A stretch of DNA of 43,520 nucleotides from Streptomyces sp. CB02923. Lineage in GTDB: Bacteria > Actinomycetota > Actinomycetes > Streptomycetales > Streptomycetaceae. Below, piece after piece: positions 16,325 through 22,621 of this stretch. The stretch covers positions 1-43,520 of the forward strand of contig NZ_LWKZ01000014.1 in assembly GCF_001905005.1 (NCBI RefSeq). The letters run 5' to 3'. The first letter of the stretch is position 1. The number at the start of each line of letters is the position of its first letter. The position numbers and the translations under genes were made by a program. The notes under the pieces are model-generated. The model was not told where the DNA came from and searched no databases. It worked only from the letters and a program-made list of their open reading frames with translations.

Positions 16325-17755
16325 GTGTCGCGGGGGGCTGTCGCGCTGTTCCCGGCCGCGCTGATGCTCGTCCTGGGCCTGTGGGGCATCCGCCGCCAGG
16401 ACAGCATGTGGCGGGACGAGGCGGTCACGTACGACATGGCACACCGCACCCTGGCGGAGCTGTGGCCCACGCTCCAGACTGTGGACGCGGTGCACGGTCT
16501 CTACTACGTGCTCATGCGCGGATGGTTCCTCGTCTTCGACGGGGGCGTGGTGGCCCTGCGGCTGCCGTCCGTGCTTGCGATGGCGGCGGCCGCCGCCGGT
16601 GTCACGCTGCTCGGCAGGCAACTGGTGGGCCGGCGGGCGGGGCTCTTCGCGGGCCTCGTCTTCGTGCTGCTGCCGATGGTGCAGCAGTACGCGCAGGAGG
16701 GCCGCTCCTACGCACTGGTCTGCGCGCTGGTGGTGTGGTCCACCTACCTGCTGACGCGCGTCACCGCCCGGCCGTGCAAGCGCCTGTGGGCGGGCTACGT
16801 GGCGCTGTCGCTGGCCGCCTGCCTGATGCACGAGTTCGCCGTACTGGTCCTGCCCGCGCACGGCGCCGCCGTCGTCCTGTCCGGGCTGCCGCGCGCGGTG
16901 CGCCGGGCCTGGTGCGTGGCGGCGGCAGCGGTGATCGCCGGGCTGGTCCCGCTGGCCCTGTTCAGCATGGGGCAGTCGGAGCAGCTCAGCTGGCTCCAGT
17001 GGCCCAACCCCGGCCAGCTGGGCACCTTCATCGCCCTGGTGCTGGGCGGCCTGCTCTGCTCCCGTGCCCCGGTCGGCCGCGCGGGCCGGCAGCGGCTGCG
17101 CCTGCGGCCGGTCGCGTTTCCCCTGCTGGTGCTGCCCACGGCGCTGCTGGTGCTGCTCTCCCAGCTCAAGCCGATGTACGTGGACCGCTACGTCCTGTAC
17201 TACGTGGCCGGGTTCGCCCTCCTGGCGGGCGCGGCGCTCGACTGGGTGCTGCGCCCGCCCGGCCACCGTGGCCAGACCCGGCGCAAGGTGCTGTACCGGT
17301 CCGCGGCGCTCGTCGTGGTCCTCGCGCTGCTCGTCCCCGTCAACGTCTTCCTGCGCAGCCCGCAGAGCCGTACCGACGACGCCATCGCGGTGACCCACGC
17401 CGTCCGGGAACTGTCGTCACCGGGCGACGGGCTGCTCTTCCTGCCCGCCCGGCGCCGGGTATGGGCGGCGGCCGCGCCCCACGAGTTCCACCGCCTGCGG
17501 GACCTGGCGCTCGACCGGAGCCCGGTGGCCTCGCACACCCTGTACGGCACTGAGCTGTCCGGCGACCACGTCCACGCGCACATGATGCAGGCCCGCCGCA
17601 TCGTCGCCGTCGGCGACACAAAGGGGCAGCCGCTCGACGGGACCGATCAGGAGATCGCCAAGCGGACCACCCTGAGTGCTTCGTTCCAGGCGTGCGCGAC
17701 GAGGGAAGTGAAGGGCGCGAGCATCACGCTGTACGCGCGCCCCGGGCACTGCTGA
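16325..17755 (+). CDS. GT39-type polytopic membrane glycosyltransferase
   Basis: A 476-residue integral membrane protein with about nine to ten hydrophobic segments. The key mark is WRDEAVT after the first helix (Asp31-Glu32), the acidic pair in the first extracytoplasmic loop of GT-C fold enzymes of the GT39/mannosyltransferase group. A further match is the helix pair starting LPSVLAMAAAAAGVTLLG then VGRRAGLFAGLVFVLLP. Such enzymes move a sugar from a polyprenyl-phosphate donor onto proteins or cell-wall glycans on the outer face of the membrane. Start: GTG at 16325 with GGAG seven bases upstream; no better in-frame start precedes it. The C-terminus is a soluble extracytoplasmic domain of about 120 residues. 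Acceptor and sugar are unknown. It lies downstream of the carboxypeptidase but after a strong terminator. Confidence 0.85.
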   Translation: MSRGAVALFPAALMLVLGLWGIRRQDSMWRDEAVTYDMAHRTLAELWPTLQTVDAVHGLYYVLMRGWFLVFDGGVVALRLPSVLAMAAAAAGVTLLGRQLVGRRAGLFAGLVFVLLPMVQQYAQEGRSYALVCALVVWSTYLLTRVTARPCKRLWAGYVALSLAACLMHEFAVLVLPAHGAAVVLSGLPRAVRRAWCVAAAAVIAGLVPLALFSMGQSEQLSWLQWPNPGQLGTFIALVLGGLLCSRAPVGRAGRQRLRLRPVAFPLLVLPTALLVLLSQLKPMYVDRYVLYYVAGFALLAGAALDWVLRPPGHRGQTRRKVLYRSAALVVVLALLVPVNVFLRSPQSRTDDAIAVTHAVRELSSPGDGLLFLPARRRVWAAAAPHEFHRLRDLALDRSPVASHTLYGTELSGDHVHAHMMQARRIVAVGDTKGQPLDGTDQEIAKRTTLSASFQACATREVKGASITLYARPGHC

Positions 17756-17818
17756 CGCCCCCGTCCAGTTCAGCGAGCGCCCCCCCGTCCCTCTCAGCGG
17801 AGTGCCTCCCCGTCCCTC

Positions 17819-18562
17819 TCAGAGCAGCTCCGCCGCCTCCGCGTCCAGGCCGAGCAGGTCGCGCAGCGCTTTTGCCCCCGCGGGCGTCAGCCGCACGGCC
17901 CGGCCGCTGCCGATACGCCGTACCCACGCCCGCTCCAGCAGCCCCGCGCACAGCCGGGCACCCGCCACGCCTGCCAGGTGCTGCCGCCGCTCCGTCCAGT
18001 CGACACAGCCGCGGGCCGTCGGGCGGCGGCCCGCGCGCAGCGTGGCGGCGTCGGTGCCGAGGGCCTCGGCGAACCAGGCCCGGCCCGTGCCGGTGAGCGC
18101 GAAGCCGCCGTCCTGGTCGATCAGGCCGCGCCCGGTCATCGCGTCCGTGACGGCCACGCCCAGGCGCCCGGCCAGATGGTCGTAACACGTACGCCCACGG
18201 GCCAGCGCGGCCGAGGCACCGGCGGCGCGCAGCCCGCGCGGACGCTCGGCGGGCGGGCCGAGATGCGCGGTCAGCCCCTCGATCAGTTCGGCGACGCGCG
18301 GGCCCGCGAGCTGTACGTAACGGTGGCGGCCCTGGCGGTGCTCCACGAGCAGCCCGCCCTCGGTCAGCCGCGTCAGATGCTCGCTCGCGCTGGACGGCGC
18401 GACCCGCGCGTACGCGGCCAGCTCACCCGCCGTCCAGGCCCGCCCGTCCAGCAGCGCCAGGCAGAACGCGGCCCGGGTGCGGTCCGCGAGGAGACCCGCC
18501 AGACGTGCGAGGCCGGTGCTGTACGCCGATGCCGCATCCGGTGACGGTGCCCGAGTGGTCAT
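17819..18562 (-). CDS. ArsR-type winged-helix transcriptional regulator
   Basis: A 247-residue regulator. Residues 10-95 make an ArsR-like winged helix: LADRTRAAFCLALLDGRAWT, ELAAYARVAPSSASEHLTRL, then the wing LVEHRQGRHRYVQLAG. The C-terminal half (about 120-247) is a second helical domain with a Cys (CYDHLAGRLGVAV) found in larger ArsR relatives, and it ends in another small winged-like unit (RLTPAGAKALRDLLG). No metal-binding Cys pair of the classical ArsR kind is present, so a metal sensor is unlikely. The gene is divergent from the PEP mutase family gene with 63 bp between starts, the arrangement of a local regulator and its target. Start 18562 has only a weak ribosome-binding site. Confidence 0.82.
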   Translation of the reverse strand: MTTRAPSPDAASAYSTGLARLAGLLADRTRAAFCLALLDGRAWTAGELAAYARVAPSSASEHLTRLTEGGLLVEHRQGRHRYVQLAGPRVAELIEGLTAHLGPPAERPRGLRAAGASAALARGRTCYDHLAGRLGVAVTDAMTGRGLIDQDGGFALTGTGRAWFAEALGTDAATLRAGRRPTARGCVDWTERRQHLAGVAGARLCAGLLERAWVRRIGSGRAVRLTPAGAKALRDLLGLDAEAAELL

Positions 18563-18625
18563 GGGTCCATTGTGCGCGGGCACGTTTCGGCCGGTCCCGA
18601 AACGAGACGGATCTACGGTCCTGCC

Positions 18626-19648
18626 ATGCGGACCTTGGGCGATACGGAAGCCGGCACGGAAGCCGATACGGAAGCCGATACGGAAGCCGGTAGGGAAGCT
18701 GGCACGGAAGCCGATACGGAAGCCGACACGGAAGACGGCACGCGGGTGGGGGCCGGTCCGGACATGCTCACGGGGCCGGGGCGCACGCCTTCCCCGGGCA
18801 TGCTCACCCGCGCCTTCCACGCCCTGCACCACGGCGACGAGCCCCTGCTGCTCCCCAACGCCTGGGACGCCGCCTCCGCCGCCGCTCTCGCCGCCGCGGG
18901 CTTCGCCGCGATCGGCACCACGAGCCTGGGCGTCGCGGCCGCCCTGGGCGAACCGGACGGTCAGGGCTCGGCCCGCGTACGCGACGCGACGATCGCCCTC
19001 GCGCGGCGGCTGGGGAGGCGCCTGACCTGCCCGTACACGGTGGACATCGAAGGCGGCTTCGGCGGCGGGCCGGAGGAAGTGGGAGCGCTGGCACGTGAGT
19101 TGGCGGACGCGGGCGCTTCCGGCGTCAATCTGGAGGACGGGCTGCCGGGGCGCGCGGGGGACGGCCCGCTGGTCCCGGCCGGACGGCAGGCCGAGTTGAT
19201 CCGCGCGGTCAAGGAGTGCGCGCCGGGCCTTTACGTCAATGCCCGTATCGACACGCACTGGCTCGTGGACGATCCCGCCTCGCGGCCGCTGGACGAGACG
19301 CTGGCCCGCGCAGGAACGTATCTGGCGGCCGGGGCGGACGGCATCTTCGTGCCGGGCGTCACCGGAGAGCACGCCGTCGCCACGCTCGTCGCGGGCATCC
19401 CGGCGCCGTTGAACGTCCTGTACACGCCGGGCCGGCTCCGCCTCGCCCGCCTGGCCGAGCTGGGCGTACGGCGCGTCAGCACCGGTTCGCTGCTGTTCCG
19501 TTCGGCGCTGCACGCGGCCGTGGCGCTCGCCGAGTCCGTACGCGCGGAGGGGCGGGACGGCGGTGACGACGGTGACAGCGGTGACGGCGCTGGGCCCGAC
19601 CTCGCCGGTGTGCCCGGTTACGGGGAGGTCCAGCGGCTGGCGGAGTGA
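18626..19648 (+). CDS. PEP mutase / isocitrate lyase family enzyme
   Basis: About 340 residues with the isocitrate lyase/PEP mutase TIM-barrel signature. The recognisable blocks are LLLPNAWDAASAAALAAAG, GTTSLGVAAALGEPDG, the metal/substrate loop TVDIEGGFG, ASGVNLEDG, and YVNARIDTHW. The family cleaves or rearranges C-C or P-C bonds of 2-methylisocitrate, oxaloacetate or similar carboxylates using Mg2+. The group lacking the KKCGH loop of true isocitrate lyases, as here, is mostly uncharacterised. The N-terminal 40 residues are a TEAD/TEAG repeat. The start is unclear: no strong ribosome-binding site is seen, and 18764 or 18800 (MLTRAFHALH, where homology should begin) are alternatives that would remove the repeat. 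It is divergent from an ArsR-type regulator. Confidence 0.8.
   Translation: MRTLGDTEAGTEADTEADTEAGREAGTEADTEADTEDGTRVGAGPDMLTGPGRTPSPGMLTRAFHALHHGDEPLLLPNAWDAASAAALAAAGFAAIGTTSLGVAAALGEPDGQGSARVRDATIALARRLGRRLTCPYTVDIEGGFGGGPEEVGALARELADAGASGVNLEDGLPGRAGDGPLVPAGRQAELIRAVKECAPGLYVNARIDTHWLVDDPASRPLDETLARAGTYLAAGADGIFVPGVTGEHAVATLVAGIPAPLNVLYTPGRLRLARLAELGVRRVSTGSLLFRSALHAAVALAESVRAEGRDGGDDGDSGDGAGPDLAGVPGYGEVQRLAE
18641..18736 (+). repeat. Eight tandem 12-bp units at the start of the PEP mutase-like gene
   Basis: Units of GATACGGAAGCC/GGCACGGAAGCC follow each other from 18641 to 18736. If translated they give TEAD/TEAG tetrapeptides. Because the true start codon may lie after the array, it could equally be an untranslated leader. 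Confidence 0.9.
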
Positions 19649-19754
19649 CGCGGCGGGGTGCGGGGGGTGCCGGGGGGAGAGAGGCGCGGAGTGGGGCCGA
19701 GGGATGCCGGGGGATGCTGAGGAATGCCGGGGGCCGGTTGGCGCCCCCGGCCGC

Positions 19755-20042
19755 TCAGGCCTGCTGCGTCTGGCGGCGTCGGTGCACCGCGATGCCCACG
19801 CCCGCGGCGCCGAGCACACCGGCCGCGCCCGCGAGGCCGCCCGCCGGAAGCCGGCCGATCCGCTCGGCGATACCGGCGAGCCCGTCCTCAGGCAGCACGG
19901 CGGACTTCCGGCCCATCGCGTGCGGGGTGGTGGCGTCGGACGCGTCGGCGGCGAACGCACCGCCCGCCGGAAGGAGCAGGACAGCTGCGACACCGGTCGC
20001 GACGGCGGCGGTACGGATCACGGAGCGGCGCTTTGCCCGCAT
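19755..20042 (-). CDS. Small secreted or surface-anchored protein
   Basis: A 95-residue protein with a Sec signal peptide (basic MRAKRRS, hydrophobic AAVATGVAAVLLLPAG, cleavage after AFA) and a hydrophobic C-terminal segment followed by a basic tail (HRRRQTQQA). Between them is a short polar domain of about 40 residues. LPAGG directly precedes the C-terminal helix, the place where a sortase motif would be, although the usual LPxTG or LAxTG threonine is missing. The start at 20042 has GAGGAG seven bases upstream, so translation looks robust. I do not recognise the family. It stands alone, divergent from the lipoprotein/kinase pair. Confidence 0.7.
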   Translation of the reverse strand: MRAKRRSVIRTAAVATGVAAVLLLPAGGAFAADASDATTPHAMGRKSAVLPEDGLAGIAERIGRLPAGGLAGAAGVLGAAGVGIAVHRRRQTQQA

Positions 20043-20336
20043 GGAACTACTCCTCGTCGTGGCGGTACCGACCGCCGTACTTCTGCTGGTTCGCTCGTCG
20101 TTCGTCGTGCGTCGTGGTGCGTGGATCTGCTGCGGCGTGGTGCCGACAGAAATGAATGTACGAGGCGTCCTTCACGGCGATCCGTAGGTTGTGTAACAGC
20201 CTGGGCCCGCTCTGCGGGCAGTGATGTCACGGCATGGGCGCCACCAACCGCACTCGCGTCGCCACTATGGGTAACTTTGTCTCGTTACGTACGTCTGTGT
20301 CCGTGCTGACAAGGTCTCGGAAGGTGGTGGTGAGCC
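20043..20336. promoter_or_regulatory. Divergent promoter region of the small secreted protein and the lipoprotein/kinase pair
   Basis: No gene is seen. GTAAC (20271-20275) and GTTAC (20284-20288) form a short inverted repeat about 50-65 bp before the lipoprotein start, immediately followed by the self-complementary ACGTACGT. This is a plausible operator for the pair's own regulation. Confidence 0.35.
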
Positions 20337-21125
20337 GTGCGACGCCGACGCCGATCGCTCTCGGCGGTGCTCCCGCTCATGACGCTGCCGCCACTGGCCC
20401 TGGCGGCGGGCTGCGCGGGCGTCGCGGGGCTGCACGACGACGGGCGGGCGCGGGACGTGAAGGCGCCGCTCGCCCTGTGGGCGGACCGTACGCCCGCGCC
20501 GCGCGTCCGCGACGAGGACCCCGGTGAACAGCGAGCCGTACCGGGCCTCGCCCGGGTCCCCTCCGGCACCATGAAGGACACCGACCCGATGGCCGTCGTC
20601 CGGGCGGACTTCGCCGCCGACGGGGACCGTCCGCCCGCCCCGGACGCCGTACGCAGCCCCGTCTTCCACGACCTCACCGACGACGGCAGCCCCGACCTGA
20701 TCAGCGCCGTCGACCTCGATGCCCGTGCCAGCCTGCTGCGCGTCTACAGCGTCCGGAAGCAGGTCGTGACCCGCGTCCTGGCGATGCGCGCCGTCCTCGC
20801 GGGCGTCGAACTGGCCGCGGGCCACCTGGCCGTACGCGAACCCACCAAGGACCCGCGCTACGTCAGCGTCACCGACTACGTGTGGGACGGCGGCCGGATG
20901 GGCCTGTGGGACCTCACCCTGGACGACTACCGGACGCCCCGGAACCCGCTGCCCACGACCGCGTGGAGTACGCCGCCTCCGAGTACGTCACCTCCGAGTA
21001 CGTCACCTCCGAGTACGCCGCCTCCGAGTGCGCCACCGTCGGGCACTCCGGCGTCGGGCACTCCGGCGCGGGCGGCGCCCCTCCTGGAGGCCGCAACCCG
21101 CCCGGAGAGCCCGGAGAGCCCCTGA
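20337..21125 (+). CDS. Lipoprotein paired with the downstream histidine kinase
   Basis: A 262-residue exported lipoprotein. Five arginines after the start and a hydrophobic core lead to LAAGC, so Cys26 is the likely lipidated residue. The mature part holds an FG-GAP-like Ca-binding loop, FHDLTDDGSPDLISAVDLD, and a beta-rich middle (about 100-205). The last 55 residues are Pro/Ser/Thr repeats (STPPPSTSPPSTS type). Its stop codon overlaps the kinase start (ATGA), so it is translated with it. The layout resembles the CseA lipoprotein that modulates the CseC sensor in the S. coelicolor cell-envelope stress system, and a similar accessory role is my inference. Start: GTG at 20337; a purine-rich stretch precedes it, but the ribosome-binding site is not sharp. 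Confidence 0.75.
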   Translation: MRRRRRSLSAVLPLMTLPPLALAAGCAGVAGLHDDGRARDVKAPLALWADRTPAPRVRDEDPGEQRAVPGLARVPSGTMKDTDPMAVVRADFAADGDRPPAPDAVRSPVFHDLTDDGSPDLISAVDLDARASLLRVYSVRKQVVTRVLAMRAVLAGVELAAGHLAVREPTKDPRYVSVTDYVWDGGRMGLWDLTLDDYRTPRNPLPTTAWSTPPPSTSPPSTSPPSTPPPSAPPSGTPASGTPARAAPLLEAATRPESPESP

Positions 21126-22621
21126 TGACCCGCCCGGCGCTCTCCCTCCGCTGGAAGATCGCGCTCACCGTCACGGCGGTGTGCTGCGCCGTCGCCGCCG
21201 TACTGGGCGTGCTCGTCCACAACGCCGTCGCCCGCCAAACCGTCGGCCAGGTACGGAAGGAGACCCTCTCCGACCTCGACGACGCGCTGGACCTGTACGA
21301 GTACGGCACCTCCCGCGAGGGCCTCAACTCCGTACTCGACCCCGGCGAACTCCCCGTACCCCTGCGCACGTTGGTCCACCACGACCGGCGCGGCAGCATG
21401 GTCGGCATCTACCACGGGCAGCGCGTCATGTGGACGGCGGCGCCGGCCGGCGACCAGGTGATGGCGGTCTGGTCCCCGTACGAGAACACCCGCCGCTCCC
21501 TGGAGAACCTCGACACCGCCATCTTCGGCTCCGCCGTCCTCGCCGCCACCGCCGTCGCCCTCGCCGGACTGTTCCTCGCGCACCGCATCAGCCGCCGGCT
21601 GAGCACCACGGCGGCCGTCGCGCGCCGCATCACCGCGGGAGACCTGGACGCGCGGGTCGGCACCGAGGGGGAGGGGCGAACCAGGACGGGAGCGACGGAC
21701 GAGGTGGCGGCGGTCGCCGCGGCACTGGACTCGGTGGCCGGTTCCCTCCAGGGCCGCCTCCAGGCCGAGCAGCGCTTCACCGCCGACGTCGCCCACGAAC
21801 TCCGTACCCCGCTGACCGGCATCCTGGCCTCGGCCGAGCTGCTGCCCGAAGGCCGCCCCAAGGAGATGATCAACGACCGGCTGCGGGCGCTGCACCGGCT
21901 CACCGAGGACCTGCTGGAGATCTCCCGCCTCGACTCCGGCGCCGAACACCCCGACCTGGCCTCGTACGAACTGGGCACGCTCGTCCGGCGCTCCGTCGAG
22001 GGCCTGGGGCTCGACACCGAGGTACGCATCGTGCGGGACGGCGTCGTACGGACGGACCGGCGCAGGCTGGACCGCATCCTGTGCAACCTCGTCCTCAACG
22101 CCCACCGGCACGGACGGCCACCGGTGGTGGTGACTGTGGATGTACCGGGCGGTGCCGGGCCGGGTGGGGGTGGGGCGCATGACGACGGGCCGGGTGTGGG
22201 CGGGTCGGTTGTGGGCGGGCCGATGGTGGGCGGGCCGGTCGGGGGTGGGGCGTTCGCGGGCGGACCCGTCGCGGGTGGGCCGGTTGCGGGTGGGCCCGTC
22301 GCGGGTGGGCCGGTTGCGGGCGGGCACTTCCTCGACGAAGGATCGGTGCCGGTCCCCGTCGTGGAAGTGCGCGATCACGGGCCGGGCTTCCCGGACGAGT
22401 TGCTGCACCGCGGCCCGCAGCGCTTCCGTACCGACGCGCCGGGCCGCGGCAAGGGGCACGGCCTCGGCCTGACCATCGCCGTCGGCCAAGCCGCCGTCCT
22501 GGGCATCGGCCTGCTCTTCACCAACGCGCCGGACGGCGGCGCGCGAGCCGTCCTCCGCCTCACCCCGGCTACCCCGCCGCCGCCCGGCCGAGCCGGATCG
22601 CCAGGGCGTACACCCGGGTGA
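21125..22621 (+). CDS. Sensor histidine kinase with a Gly-rich insertion in its ATPase domain
   Basis: A 498-residue two-component sensor. The first membrane helix is at about residues 10-32, an extracytoplasmic domain runs to about 130, and the second helix (SAVLAATAVALAGLFLAH) is followed by HAMP (RRLSTTAAVARRITAGDLDAR). The dimerisation/phosphoacceptor box is ADVAHELRTPLTG (His224). The ATPase domain shows the N box LDRILCNLVLNAHRHG, the G1 box DHGPGFPDE and the G2 region GRGKGHGLGLTI. Between N and G1, residues ~341-405 are a Gly/Pro/Val repeat with no counterpart in normal kinases. No response regulator gene adjoins it, so its partner is elsewhere or missing. The 3' end overlaps the opposed caspase gene by 53 bp. 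Confidence 0.88.
   Translation: MTRPALSLRWKIALTVTAVCCAVAAVLGVLVHNAVARQTVGQVRKETLSDLDDALDLYEYGTSREGLNSVLDPGELPVPLRTLVHHDRRGSMVGIYHGQRVMWTAAPAGDQVMAVWSPYENTRRSLENLDTAIFGSAVLAATAVALAGLFLAHRISRRLSTTAAVARRITAGDLDARVGTEGEGRTRTGATDEVAAVAAALDSVAGSLQGRLQAEQRFTADVAHELRTPLTGILASAELLPEGRPKEMINDRLRALHRLTEDLLEISRLDSGAEHPDLASYELGTLVRRSVEGLGLDTEVRIVRDGVVRTDRRRLDRILCNLVLNAHRHGRPPVVVTVDVPGGAGPGGGGAHDDGPGVGGSVVGGPMVGGPVGGGAFAGGPVAGGPVAGGPVAGGPVAGGHFLDEGSVPVPVVEVRDHGPGFPDELLHRGPQRFRTDAPGRGKGHGLGLTIAVGQAAVLGIGLLFTNAPDGGARAVLRLTPATPPPPGRAGSPGRTPG
22190..22326 (+). repeat. 15-bp repeat inside the kinase catalytic domain
   Basis: Alternating GCGGGTGGGCCGGTT and GCGGGTGGGCCCGTC units (best copies 22270-22326) follow more diverged GGGCGGG-rich units from 22190. 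They encode GGPVA pentapeptides. The G-rich strand is the coding strand and could form quadruplexes. Confidence 0.85.

Noticed and set aside
17819..19993. Extending the ArsR-type regulator upstream to a 724-residue protein
   Set aside because: The extra 477 residues are the antisense of the PEP mutase-like gene, and the regulator's own winged helix begins a few residues after 18562.
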